A DNA stretch of 64,000 nt from Symsagittifera roscoffensis (Eukaryota; Xenacoelomorpha; Acoela; Convolutidae): the NCBI RefSeq assembly GCF_963678635.1, contig NC_087063.1, positions 55,085,504-55,149,503 on the forward strand. Direction: 5' to 3'. The notes under the pieces were generated by a model, which saw only the letters and a list, made by a program, of their open reading frames with translations, did not search any database and had not been told where the DNA came from. Each line of letters starts with the position of its first letter. The first letter of the stretch is position 1. The translations under genes and the position numbers were made by a program. Shown in pieces: positions 52,715 to 63,960 of this stretch.

Positions 52715-53462
52715 ATGATGGAAACCGACAGTGGAACTCAGCTTCAGGTTTCTGCAACCCAAGAGGTATCCGTGAGTAAAAATACGGGAGATAAAAAAGT
52801 GAGTAATATGGAAACGGAACTGTTATTTTTGCGGGAAAAAGTTGAAAAACAAGAATGTGAAATTACGGGTCTTAAACTTAAGCAGTTAAACATAGATACC
52901 AGGCTGCGAGCTCAGGAAATGTATACTAGCAAGGATAGTGTGCTTGTATGGAATCCGCCGTTCGATGCAAGGGCAGTAGATGACGTACGGATGCGATAAT
53001 TGACTTTTTCAGGACAAGTCTGAAAGTTAACATTTCTCGTGGGGGAATTAAAGCTTGTCACATGTATATGGGAAATTACGGAAATAATATGCCCACTATC
53101 ATTTGCAAGTTTGTATACTTCGACGATAAGCACGCTGTATACAAGGCCAGGAGGAATCTGAAATATCAGAAAAACATTTTAAACAAGCGTAACATATATA
53201 TTACGGAACGTCTTCTGAACAAGAGGCAATGATTAAGAAAGCGGCCAATGATATGGACTTGATAACTACCACTCATAACTGCATCGTATCAGTGCTTGTC
53301 CATGATGAAAAGCGTCGGGGCGAAACAAAGTTTATGCGAGTTGACGCAGCAGATGAATTGCAAACAATTAATGCTGTTAAGCAAAAAAAACGAATCTACA
53401 CCGACTCTCGTCATGACAACTATGAAGGGGAATCCCCTGCAAACAAAAAACCAACTCATTGA
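52715..53462 (+). pseudogene. LINE ORF1-like protein, frameshifted
   Basis: The first frame (52715-52999) has a coiled-coil-like segment (METELLFLREKVEKQECEIT) and the start of the conserved domain (SVLVWNPPFDARAV). A shift near 52985 continues as DFFRTSLKVNI, GIKACHMYMG and IICKFVYFDDKHAVYKARRN, then NIYITERLL. This is the RRM-like pattern of LINE-1-type ORF1 proteins (ACH--G, IICKF-, ARR-L). A second shift near 53228 leads into 53229-53462. ORF1 proteins bind the element RNA as multimers. Confidence 0.65.
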
Positions 53463-53794
53463 TTGGATTTTGAACGGATAATGTGTGCCGCCTGTTAAAC
53501 TTTGACAGAAAAACACAAAATGAATTGAGTTAAACTGTAAAGCATATGAACTGCTATTCTAGCCCAGAGTGGTTGTGACAAAACATGTTGAATTACTCTC
53601 TGTTATTATTCCCCTTAGGCGGACAACAAAATAGCAATAATACGAGTGACAAAAATCGATTTTATTTTTTTTTTCTATTTTTTTATTGTTTAATTTTTTT
53701 CTTTCTTAAATAATTTTTTTGCGTTTCGTTTACATATTTTTATTAACTTAGGAATTATCAGCAAACAAATAAATGATTATTCTCTAACAAGACC

Positions 53795-53832
53795 TTAGGT
53801 CAGTTTGTGTGATTTCCGCACTGCTGGTCTAA
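53795..53832 (+). repeat. Inter-ORF hairpin 1
   Basis: Outer stem TTAGGTCAG (53795-53803) with CTGGTCTAA (53824-53832), 9 pairs including two G-T. Internal loop TTT / TG, inner stem GTGTG/CGCAC, loop ATTTC. Confidence 0.7.
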
Positions 53833-53880
53833 TACCTAATAAAGAAGGACAGTCCACGTAGTCTTCCATTAAAAAAGAAA

Positions 53881-53923
53881 AACCAATAATAAGTTGGTGC
53901 GATTTCCGCGCTGCTTTGTGGTT
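53881..53923 (+). repeat. Inter-ORF hairpin 2
   Basis: Inner stem GTGCG (53897-53901)/CGCGC (53907-53911), loop ATTTC. The outer stem is split: AAG/CTT and AACCA/TGGTT with an asymmetric bulge. Confidence 0.6.
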
Positions 53924-54008
53924 ATTTAAACTAAATTATGTTTTATTTTCTTTTAAAACAAAACTAGAATAAAACCAAAAAAAAATTTATCCTGCTCTTT
54001 TAGTTCCC

Positions 54009-54036
54009 AGAGCTTGCGTGATTTCCGCGATGCTCT
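54009..54036 (+). repeat. Inter-ORF hairpin 3
   Basis: Outer stem AGAGC (54009-54013)/GCTCT (54032-54036), inner CGTG/CGCG around ATTTC. A G-A mismatch lies where the others have a closing pair. Confidence 0.6.
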
Positions 54037-54255
54037 TGCGATCTTTAATTGTAGATGCTGAAAATGAGGGAAACAATGAAAATAAAATGGTAAAGTTCAG
54101 GAAAAAGGAAAATTATGTAAGCGCTAAAAAAGGAAAAGAAGGAGGCGAGGGATTGGAGGGAAAATTGAAGAACCTTATACGGGTATAAAATTGAAAGCAA
54201 ACAATATTCGTAGTTTTGCGAAGAAAAATAATATTCTAGACAAGGAGGAGAAACT

Positions 54256-54291
54256 ACCCAGAGTTTGTGCGATTTCCGCACTGCCCTGGGT
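54256..54291 (+). repeat. Inter-ORF hairpin 4
   Basis: Outer stem ACCCAGAG (54256-54263)/CCCTGGGT (54284-54291) with one A-C mismatch, internal loop TTT / TG, perfect inner stem GTGCG/CGCAC, loop ATTTC. Confidence 0.7.
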
Positions 54292-54402
54292 GGCTTCTGA
54301 TTTCTGACAACTCATTGATCTTCAAAAATTGGTTAAATTTTCAACTAGTTAAGAAACCACGCGGGAATTATACTGTACACAGAACATATGGTTAACAGAG
54401 AC

Positions 54403-54516
54403 ATGGAAGAAACAAATTCTAAAATTTTTTCAGTGTTTTTACAAAACATCAGATCACTGTCCCGAAACTTTGAAGAATTTGAATTAGAAATAGAACAGTT
54501 GGCCCAACGTCAGTAG
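54403..54516 (+). pseudogene. LINE ORF2 start (endonuclease N terminus)
   Basis: MEETNSKIFSVFLQNIRSL followed by SRNFEEFELEIEQL, then two stops. The Q-N-I-R-S-L start, with the catalytic-type Asn, and the E-E-F helix are typical of the first strand and helix of LINE apurinic-like endonucleases. Nothing of the remaining ORF2 follows. Confidence 0.6.
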
Positions 54517-54549
54517 TAGATGTTGGAGCTGAAGTGGGGGGGAGGGGGT

Positions 54550-54673
54550 GCATGGAGGACCCCATGTATTAAGATACGTTATAGATTTCCCGGTCCTCCA
54601 TGCTATGTATTAAGATAGGGAATAGATTTCCCATGTATTAAGATGGGTTATAGGTTTCCCATGTATTAAGATA
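54550..54673. repeat. Tandem ~29-bp repeat with hairpin-flanked first unit
   Basis: Four copies of ATGTATTAAGAT, three of them followed by a RGRTTTCCC-type end, start at 54564, 54604, 54633 and 54661. The first unit is flanked by a perfect 12-bp inverted repeat, GCATGGAGGACC (54550-54561) and GGTCCTCCATGC (54592-54603). Confidence 0.7.
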
Positions 54674-56300
54674 CGATGTTTTTGTGACGAGTTTTTGGAA
54701 AAATTTTGGAAAAATTTTGAGTTTTTTGGAAAAATTTTGGCGTGCGTTATCTAATTGTTTCTTATCCTTGTTGTATAAGGTGTAGCTATAATATGTTACC
54801 TAGTCATGCTGAAACTTTGAAAAAATTCAAATTTTTTGAGAAAAAATTGGACTCCGAGTATAAGACTCAAAGAGTACACAAGATTCGGAAGAGATCTCTC
54901 AAGACGATTTGCTACTGACCTACTGCTGGTTTGCGTTTACTCAATCGCTGCTGATGAATGAAGTTGAAACTCGGAAAGTAATGCAGTAATACCGAAATCG
55001 AACGGATTTCCTAATTACACATTTGTTGCAGCTTCTTGTACTGCAATTTGATGGAGCGTCCATTAGCTCTGTTTTTGTCAGAATGGAATTCCAAGTGTCG
55101 ATGATGGTGATGTTCAATTCTCGGAGATCGTTGAATATGTTTTGGGCTCCAGATCGTTGGCAACATAGAATTGCAAGAAGAGTGTAAATTGATCTCAGAA
55201 CAGCGATTAATTCAGCCTCAAAAAAGTTGGCACGTCGTTGTTTCGATGAGAAGTGATAGAGTTGTTTATGAGATCTTGCCACAGAAATAATTTTTTGGTC
55301 GAGTTTCAATAATGGAGATTGACAAAGTTGATGGCTTTCTTATCGAGATGGATGTTGCGGTGACTCAAATTGACTCGCGACGTGGCATACACCACGTTCT
55401 TCAATTGTTCTTATTTGGGTTCTTCCAAGGATTCAATAAATGGGCGAGGGAGCTGGCTCCAACAATTTGAAACATCAATTGTAGATAATATGAAACAAGA
55501 GACCACCACGGATACCTCTCAACTCAATTCTTATCTTAAATTATGCAAAGAGACTATATTAAATTACCGTTTTGTCGGAAAAAAAACTCTCAGAAATTTA
55601 AAGTAAAATAAAAATTACAAAAATCTAACGTAAAATGGCTTAAACTTGATTGTTGGAAAATTTTTATGTTAGTTTACAACCATTTAATTGTCTTCAATGA
55701 CATTTTAACGTCTGTGAATCTTTTTAAGTCAATTTTAATAACCTGAATAAAGTCATAGCTCCAAAAGTTTTCGAATTCACCTTTCGTTTTTTTTTTCGTA
55801 AATTCGAAAAGCAACTGAGAATAAAGCATGTGGAAGATATCAAAAAACACGATGACAACTTAAAAAGACAACTTTCATTTAAGTTATTACATTACATTTT
55901 CCTTACTTTTTCCTAAATATATAACCCTATTTAATTAATGAATTTTTTTGGAAATGTACAGGTACCAATTTTTTGCGCATTTATGAAATTTACGTCTTTC
56001 TCTCTCTCTCTCCAATAAGAATTTAAAAAAAACACGACCAAATACAAAATTTCTGATTTTTTTGTAGTTCGATTTTAAAACTTAATTTAATTTAATTGTC
56101 TTTTATTTTTCGATTTATAAAGTTCCCACTGACCGCTTATCATGGGATAGTTCATTCCCTAAAGTTCAGTCAAAATCTTTTTTATAGCTTTACTCTGCCT
56201 CAAGATGAAGAAAAACAACAATAAAGCAAATGATAATGATTTAGTACTAGACAAAGACAATTGTTAATACAGCCATCTCAAATATCGGAGTACTAAGTTG
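54674..56300. other. No recognised gene
   Basis: A 122-codon minus-strand frame (54941-55309; KQLYHFSSKQRRANFFEAEL...) and a 78-codon plus-strand frame (55370-55606) are open but match no family I know and have no splice or neighbour support. The rest is AT-rich with GGAAAAATTTTGG repeats (54690-54740) and a TCTC microsatellite (55998-56013). Confidence 0.4.
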
Positions 56301-58885
56301 ATTACCAAAAGAGTTGCGTGTTCGCTCGTCGGAAAGTCTGTCGGGCAAAAAAAGACGTTTTCTTCGAAGTAGATATTTTTACAAAGTGGCTAATTACAAA
56401 GTGGGGCATCTTTCTCGTTTTGCTTTGGGGAAACAAAAAGACGTAGATGCAAACAGATCATAGCATGAGCTCTTTTATAAAAAAAAAGAGCAAATGATGT
56501 GTCACTTCCAAAACCTTGTCCCCAAGTTTCAAGCCCGCCTCTGAGTTACCTCGAGTACAGAATAAAGCTAGTAAGTAGTAATCTCGATGAAGGAGATATA
56601 ATGGGAGGGATAAGGCTTGCTGCTTTGGATGAAAAAATTGCTCCTTTTCAACTGACAATCAACAAAAAAAATTTGGAAGCAATCTAAGCGAGCCAAAATT
56701 GTAGCTTCAAATCCAGAAAACGTAGATATTTCTTTCGTAACCGAAATCGATCTATAAGCGACAATGTCTTTTCCGAACGGATCAGCAGCATATCCGGATA
56801 AAAAATTTCCCCAAATTTTCTAAGATCTTGTTAGTAAGTCAAATGGCAGTGCAGGATGTAATTTTCTCAAATCGCTTACCAAGCTGATAAACCTCATTGG
56901 GGATGGCAAAATACCCAAACCCCTAAGACCTTCATTTTTGGCGCAAAGCTTATCACCCTCTTAAAGATAGACGGAGGGTTGAGAGCGATTGCTATAGGCA
57001 ACACGCTGAGAGATATCGCGTCTAAATGCGTTGGAAGCAAGGTCCACTCCGAGCGACAAAAATTTTTCTGAAACCTACAGGTCGGATGCGACACTAAACG
57101 AGGAGCAGAAATAGCTTCACGCTCGTTTCGAAACCTAATTGAGTGCGAAGACAACCCAAATTGCACTACTTTTCAAACAAAATATTAAGAATGCCTTTAC
57201 TTCTCTGAGTAGAGACGCAATGCTGAATCATGTTTTTTCAAAACGTCTCGAATTGTACAAATACACCCATTGTACGTTTAGTAAACCTAGTTACCTTTTT
57301 ACGGAAGCTCTATCATAATGTCAGAACACGGAGCTCAGCATGGCGATCCTTGAGCCCCACCCCATTTTGAGGAAAGGATTCAGACTCTAGTCAAACATTT
57401 GCTTCGAAAGTTAACTTCTGGTATTTAAATAAAAGAATATTATAATTTATAGTAGTAGTACCCGGGACCCTAAAAACATTCTGAAATTAGAACAAATTTA
57501 CGGCCTGAGTTTGAACACTGAAAAATAAGAAATTTGTTTTTTGAGACTAACTACGAATAAATAGCATATTTCAATTCAACACATTTTCCATAACTTTGAC
57601 CCAAATTAAAAATAACAACAAAGGAAACACTCCTCATGTTAGGATCTCCAATCGGCGAATTTTGTCGGAAAAATTGCTCGACGAAAAAAGTAGGGATTCT
57701 GAAAAAATCTCCAAAATCATTGACAAACTAGACACCCATTATGGTTTTTCTGTCCTGAAAAATTGCTTCAGCATGCCAAAACTCTTATATTTCTTGCGTA
57801 CGAGCCCTTGTTTTCTGCAAACAGATTTTTTGGAATGCTAAGACAAATTAACGAGAAATTCGTTATGCAAGGTCACTAATGGGAAAAGGGATAATGACCA
57901 GTTTTTACAAGCAGTTCTCCCGGAAGCCAAAGGTGACTTAGTTTTTTCTTCCACTATCTTTACCCGCTTTCTTAGCCTCAGCATTATGAGCAAAAAATGC
58001 CTTAAGCGAAACTTTTTGGTTGGAGTTTGTGGATGGAACCTATGATGATGCATTTAAACGGTTTTTTGAACTTCGAAAAAATTGAAATAACTCCGGAAAA
58101 CGAAATTCAAAAAAATTGACACAGAGCCAATTTTTTACAGCAAAGTTGCAGACTCGATTTTACGACTCGAGCGAACGGACTTAAAAAAATCAACGTGTTC
58201 CAAGATAGATTTGGCTCCCATTGGTTGAACGTCATCCCGTGCAAAAATTCAAGGATAAAACTGTCGAACCAATAACTCAGAGCTGCAATAGGACTTCGAT
58301 TAGGCTCAGAAATTTGCGAACGGCATATGCGTGTGCGGAAAAGATGCTATCGAAGATGGTTGGCATAACCTTTCTTGCCTCAAAGTTGCAGTTAGATTCT
58401 CTAGGTATTCAAACCTGAATGCCCTTATAAAGCAGAATTTATCTTCTACTCATTCTTTGTCTGTTTCAGAACCACGACACCAATACAGGACCGATCGGAA
58501 TCGACCAGATGGTTTGACGCTCATTCCATGGGCAAGCAGCTCTTGTGGGATGTAACGGTAATAGACTTCTTAGCCCCTAGTAGGATTAGTGCCGGGCGTG
58601 TTTGTAACCCTGGTACGGCTTCCGCTAAAGCGGAAGAGTAAAAAAAGGACTTAATACATGATGGGTATCTTTTTCAACAGCTAGATTTTGAGATTCAGGG
58701 CGCGTCCGGCCCCAGCACAAATTTTGGGCAAGCTTTGTATGAACCAAAGCATTTGCACTGAAGAACCCAGAGCAGGCAGGTTTTTAAAACAGAAAATATC
58801 CCTGGGAATACAGATTGCGAATGCCGCTTGCGCACTCGGAACAATAAATGACAAAACAACTTTCGAGGAAATTTTTTTATTTGTA
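56301..58885 (+). pseudogene. Second LINE: RT with restriction-like-endonuclease tail, decayed
   Basis: One long non-LTR polyprotein can be followed through many frames: SSNLDEGDIMGGIRLAALDE (near 56575), a palm-type region with LINLIGDGKIPKPLRP (56885), SRDAMLNHVFSKRLELYKY (57210) and GAQHGDP (57330, RT box). Near the end come a C-x-C...H-x3-C cluster (58335-58380), RPDGLTLIPW (58505) and LLWDVTVIDFLAPSR (58545). Zinc cluster plus RPD and WDVT is the layout of restriction-like endonuclease LINEs (R2/NeSL/CRE-type), though a clade call is uncertain. The YxDD box is not seen and stops are frequent. The last part (58690-58885) shows RTQSRQVFKTENIPG. Confidence 0.65.
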
Positions 58886-59877
58886 ACACAATTAAATTTG
58901 TATGTTTAACTTTCTTTTTTTCTCGTGTCGAGTTATACTGTTGTTATCGTTCTTATTGAAGAAACGTATTTATTATCGAGTTTAAAAGTACTGACATGAA
59001 TAATTATCATCTCTTTTGTATCATTATCACCTCCAAATCATTGACATTCGACCAGAATGGCGGCCAAAAAGCATGGCAACAACGAAATTTTATTAGCAGC
59101 AGCCGAGTGAGAAAGTTGGCATATTCGACGAAATTACAGTGTTAATCGTTAAATTTGAGAAATTGAGAAATAACAGTTCGCAGTCACGAAGTAATTTTTT
59201 GAAAATTCGTTCGGAAATAAAGACGCGTCACGACCGTCGCAGTTATGGAAAAAGCGCGAAAATCAGAAGACCGATTTTCGGTAAGAAAAACAACAACAAT
59301 TCTCGACAGTGAAGAGTAAACGTAAAAACTCTTTTGGGAAAACGGTCGAGACTATCCCAATAGTAACGGTTGTACAGCTACAATAATTACGGAGCAATTC
59401 CCGAGAATTCGGAGGGGTATTGAGAGGATTTTACTACCCTTCCTGGACCGCAACAAGACCGCTCTTCGACTGGCTTCAAAAACCCGGAAGGATAATGGGA
59501 AGATATTGAACCTGATTTTTAAGCAACTTTTAGCTTCCAGAAATAACCTGAAATGATTTTAATTAAAATCTGATTCAATTTTCAGAATATGAGATGCTAG
59601 GAGTTGACGGAAAGGGTGGTCTGGGGATACTGAGACCCAGCCATGAGCTCACTATTTTTGCATGTAGCTAAGTTGATTTGAGCAATCTGGCCGATATCCT
59701 TAAATGGTAACAACGTTGTCGACCCAATTTTAATGGACAACTTATAGATCTGGCCTTGGTAGAGACGGTTAAAAGCATGTGAAGCTGTGTTTAGACGCTA
59801 GCCAGACGTTTCATAACCTAGATTTATTTCCGCTCGGTATGTACCTATGCCAATGTTACATATATGCTTTTATGTCG
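58886..59877 (+). other. Leader / gag remnant upstream of third gypsy element
   Basis: Short frames only: MAAKKHGNNEILLAAAE at 59054, and an RLLPFLDRNKTALRLASKTR-like stretch near 59430-59500 that could be Gag debris. No LTR or PBS is certain. I see no host gene. Confidence 0.35.
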
Positions 59878-60388
59878 CTCCTGGGTGGGCAAGTGGTTAC
59901 TGCACTTTGGGGAAAAAGATTAGAATGGAAAAAGATCGGAGTAAAAGGACTTCAAGACACAGGAGCAGTGGTCATTGTAATGCCGATAAAGACATGGGAA
60001 AGAATGGGGTTCACCCAAGAGGACCTGATACCAAAAAATTTGAGATTGGCTGCCGCTAACTGCGGAGCGATTAACGTAGCTGGGAGATCTCTAATTACAG
60101 TCCTCCACATGGAAGCAATGGATGAGTTTCCTCATTGTGGAGAACCTGAACCCTTCGAATCAGTCCGTTTTGGGACGCGATTTTGTCAGGAGCTTTGACT
60201 TGATGATCGACCTTATTAGTGGAATGATGAGGCTTAGAAACCCAGACAGGATTGTTAAGCGACCAGTAAACAGAACGGTAACTGATGAGAATAAGATACC
60301 AATTTTTTTAGACAGAAATGTTAAATTACAGCCCGGGAAGTTCAATTACAGCAATGTTCATGTTGAGAAAGTTAAACTCTTTGATTGA
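59878..60388 (+). pseudogene. Aspartic protease of third gypsy element
   Basis: LQDTGAVVIVMPIKTWERMG carries the D-T-G active site near 59957. A second frame from 60122 continues with SFLIVENLNPSNQ and VLGRDFVRSFDLMIDL, the C-terminal I/L-G-R-D flap-end motif. A shift near 60120 separates them. Confidence 0.75.
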
Positions 60389-60879
60389 TAGTAAGCAGGT
60401 TTGCTTGTTCTCTAACAGAAAATTTCAAAGTTCAGTGGTTTTAGGCCGGAGCTTATCCGTCACACAAAACGGGCTGTGTGTGAGTGTTTTTTTTAAACAC
60501 TGGACACAACGGTTTGAATCCAGCATGGAAAGAAACTTGGCTACGCTTTGCCAATGATGACGGACTATGCAGAAACGCCAAACCTGAAGAATCATCAAGT
60601 AAAAGATTGTCCATCTCATGCAAAAAAAGGTTTGGTTTTAAAAAGGATTAATGAATTGAAATCTTAAGAAAAAACAATTTCATTGAGATCTAAAACGGAT
60701 GACGGCTTGTCGAGCTGCTCGAGTTTTCCGGAACGGCCTTCGTCATTTGAATTAGAGTCAAGCGAACCAGTTTTTATCAGAGATGGAGTATTTAAGAGGT
60801 AGGCTAGGCGAGGGAGAGTTTGAGTCGCTAAGGGAAGTTTTAAGTCGGAACGCGGACTTTTTTTTGCAAAACATAAGGC

Positions 60880-61814
60880 GGATATTAGTTGTTGTATTTT
60901 CGTCAAGCATGAGATCGAACTAGAAGAAGGCGCCGTTCCCCACAGGGAGGGCACAAGGCGCATGACACCTCATAAATTGGAGGCGTGCCGAGCGGAAATA
61001 GAAATGTTGCTCGAATATGATATGATAGAACTCTCAAATTCACCATGGGCTTGTGGGGTTGTCATGATGGCTAAAAAGAAAAGAGGGAAAGCTAAGATTC
61101 TGTTGCAATTTTCGCTACCTGAACGCAGTGACCATAAGAGACGCCTACCCAATACCACGTACAGACGCGAGCCTCTCGAAACTCGGCGGTGCCTAGTTTT
61201 TTACTACACTGGACCTGGGTTCTGCCTTTTGGCAGGTTCCTCTGCGACAGAAGTACATAGAAAAGACTGGATTCGCATGTGAATTGGTTTTGCACCAGTG
61301 GAAGAGGGTGCCCATCGGCTTGTGCAGTGCCACGGCGACTTTTCAAAGACTGATGACTCAGGCTTTGACCAGAGTAACAAAGGAGTATGCGAATCTCGTG
61401 ATGTGCTACGTGGATGACGTAGTGATAGCGACACCCACCTTGGCAAATCACATCGACAGACTCGATGAGGTCTTCGGTTGAATGATGAGAGCTGGCTTGA
61501 GGGACTCAATAAAATACCTGGGAAGAATGGTAGACAGACAGGGCGTGAAACCGGATCCGGATGCGGTGGAGGCCGTGTTGACAAGGAAGGCCCCCAGGAC
61601 GGACACGCAGCTCATGAGCTTCTTAGGACTTGCCAATGAAAACCACGAGTTCATAAAAGGGTACGCAGACAAGGTGTACCGGATGCAGCAACTGATGCGC
61701 AACAAAGGGAAAAAGTTCGAAGGGAACAAAAGAGCCCAGGAAGCTTTCGAGAATATAAAGCGTGAATTGTGCGAAGCGCCAGTGCTAGGCATGCCCACAG
61801 AGAAAGGCATGTAA
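60880..61814 (+). pseudogene. Reverse transcriptase of third gypsy element
   Basis: HEIELEEGAVPHREGTRRM leads into MTPHKLEACRAEIEMLLEYD, then RDAYPIPRTD and TLDLGSAFWQVPLRQ in another frame, QWKRVPIGLCSATATFQRLM, and Y-V-D-D-V-V with the catalytic DD near 61411. The connection domain is at 61482-61814 (YLGRMVDRQGVKPDP). A TGA near 61480 and at least two frameshifts inactivate it. Confidence 0.8.
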
Positions 61815-62160
61815 GCTCTCGACTCCGATACTTCAGTGGTAGCCATTTCAGAAATTTTGCACCAGGAGCAAGAATGGAATGGGAGAACAGTTCTCAGTCC
61901 CATTGCATATGGCAGTAAAGTGTTAAGCGACATTGAAATGAAATATGGTGCTCCAAAAGCAGAAATGTTTGCGGTAGTTACGTTCGTGAGGAAATACCCT
62001 GCATACTTGGGGAGCGCTCAATTTGAGTTGCGTGTGGATAACCGAGCCCTATCCTGGTTGAAGACGAACTCGATGGACCAGAATTATACTGGTCGTTGGA
62101 TAGTCAGGTTGGATGACTACCACATGATAATCAAGCACAGGGTGCGTGACAATTAACAAA
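61815..62160 (+). pseudogene. RNase H of third gypsy element
   Basis: SDTSVVAISEILHQEQEW, where the first catalytic Asp context is kept as D-S-D-T-S, then EMKYGAPKAEMFAVVTFVRK, LRVDNRALSWL and YHMIIKHRVRDN. Ends in TAA at 62154-62156. An in-frame TAA at 61812 separates it from the RT. Confidence 0.75.
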
Positions 62161-63300
62161 CTGCAGACAGCCTTAATAAGAAAACTGAGTTTTTTGAAAA
62201 ACTGGAGCAGAAGCAGGACAATCAGGCGGAAATCAAGGAAGGATTCTGGTTTATGGACAAAGAGACTTACGAAGCACTTCCCTTGACGAGATGGTCAGAC
62301 AAGTCAGGACATCCAATTCCGTGACAACCTGAACTACCAGTGGAGAAAACGGCAGAAAGTAAGATCTTATCCAAAATGGACCCGGTGCGTTTGGATCTGA
62401 TGAATCCTGGTCCAGCAGTAACTCTCTCGTATGAACATAAACAGCCTCTCATTGCTAGATAAAATTGTGCAGGTCACACAACAAGTGATGCGGATGCTGG
62501 GCAGGTTGTTGGAGAGAGAAGTGACTAGAGATAATCCGGAATGGGCAGCAGCAATGGCGTCCTGTCCAGTCAGTGAGAAGATACGGATAAAACCATCAAG
62601 ACGCCAACACGAAGAAAATGAAAGGGATTGTAGGACGGTTGTTCAGCAACTAGTACCCTCTGTTCCAAAAAGTGTTTTAACGAGAATATCATACAAAGAA
62701 AAAGAACAAGAGATCGGAACTTAAAAAACTGTCATCTTTGAGGAGCACAATCATGGATGGATAGAAATTGATTCGAAAAATCCGGAAAAATAGAACTTGT
62801 CCGGGGAGTCGGTTGTTGAAGAAAGTGGACACGTAGATGATTAAGACCAGGCGTACACAGTTTTTTCCGTAGAGTTTAGATAGAAATCAGAGATTGACAC
62901 CTACTCAGACAGGAACTCGAGCACGGGATCAGAAGTGTCAGAGTTGGCAATCCACACATTGCTGGTGGAGACTCGCACAAGGGACTTGGACAGGGAAATG
63001 TCTCAAAACCCCGACATTGATCGCTACCTGTTCCCGAGTGAGAAAGTCTTTGACAACGCGGCAGCTTACCTGGATATGATAGTGGTATCGAAACGTTCGA
63101 TGGTTTTTTTTCACTGCAGAAGGAAGCAGTAAGGACTGACCTTCATTCGTTCAAACAAGAGACAGAACCATTGGCAAAGATTTAGTGCGTTAAGATGGAA
63201 GATGACGCGCATCAGCCCGATGAGCTAAACAGTCACTTGAGGTTCATGATGACATACTTGAAGGCGAGATAGAGACTCTGGGACTTACTAAGAGCGCAGA
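62161..63300 (+). pseudogene. RNase H-integrase linker of third gypsy element
   Basis: Broken frames follow the same polyprotein: ETYEALPLTRW, ERDCRTVVQQLVPSVPK (62620), acidic-serine stretches near 62880-62950, and VSELAIHTLLVETRTRDLDR. This long linker carries no catalytic motif. Confidence 0.5.
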
Positions 63301-63311
63301 AAAATCACCGC

Positions 63312-63960
63312 ATGACAAGTAACTTGAAAAGGTGTATAGAAAATGGGTCACCAGACAAAACAGATCTAGAAAAGGATAGTTACCGGATATGGAAACATTT
63401 TTATATGCATAAACAGGGAAGATTATATCTGAGCAAGGATGGGAGCGTTGCTTGCAAAAGGAGAGAGGAGCACAAGGTCCTGTACAAATACAACGCGATA
63501 GTGTTGGCGCAACTCTATCAAACAGAACTTTTTTTCAGGTCACATGATCGGATGGGCCACCAGGGAATCAATAAAGTATATCAGAGCATCTTGAAACGCT
63601 TTGAATGGCTTGAAAGTGAGAAGGCATGCGAGAACTGGGTAACATCATGTCTATTATGCCAACAGGTGAAAAATCCCCGGAAACTACGTTTTGCATTACT
63701 GTCGATAGAGTCATCCATGTTCAATGAGGTTGTACATATCGATCACCAGAAGATATGAATGACAGACAGTGGCTACAATCAAGTTCTGGTGATGATCCAT
63801 CACTTCGCAAAGTATGCAGATGCCGTGCCCTGCATAACTGCCTCAGCAGAAGAGACATGCGATCATCTGATCAATACGTGTATATGACATTCGAATCATA
63901 TTCGAATCGGACAATGGATTAGCTTTCGAAGGCGAACTTACTAAGGATCTCATGAGACGT
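63312..63960 (+). pseudogene. Integrase of third gypsy element, truncated by window end
   Basis: LYLSKDGSVACKRRE, then the HHCC finger (SHDRMGHQGINKVYQ...CLLCQQ, 63540-63665). The core starts at VVHIDHQKI with the first Asp near 63740, and reads YNQVLVMIHHFAKYADAVPC. The second Asp region is FESDNGLAFEG (63905). Stops at 63757 and near 63880 break it. The catalytic Glu lies beyond the window. Confidence 0.75.

Larger units (their letters stand above)
53463..54402 (+). other. Inter-ORF region of LINE with hairpin array
   Basis: AT-rich, with no open frame on the plus strand. A 78-codon minus-strand frame at 54045-54281 is a chance reading. Four structured repeats (separate entries) are the main feature. 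Confidence 0.6.
52389..54516 (+). mobile_element. LINE (APE-type), 3'-truncated or decayed
   Basis: A non-LTR retrotransposon: a ~330-bp 5' segment starting at the palindrome border, a frameshifted ORF1, a 940-bp inter-ORF region with four related hairpins, and the first 37 codons of an ORF2 with an endonuclease-like start. The remainder of ORF2 (endonuclease, RT) is missing. I do not assign a clade. Confidence 0.65.
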
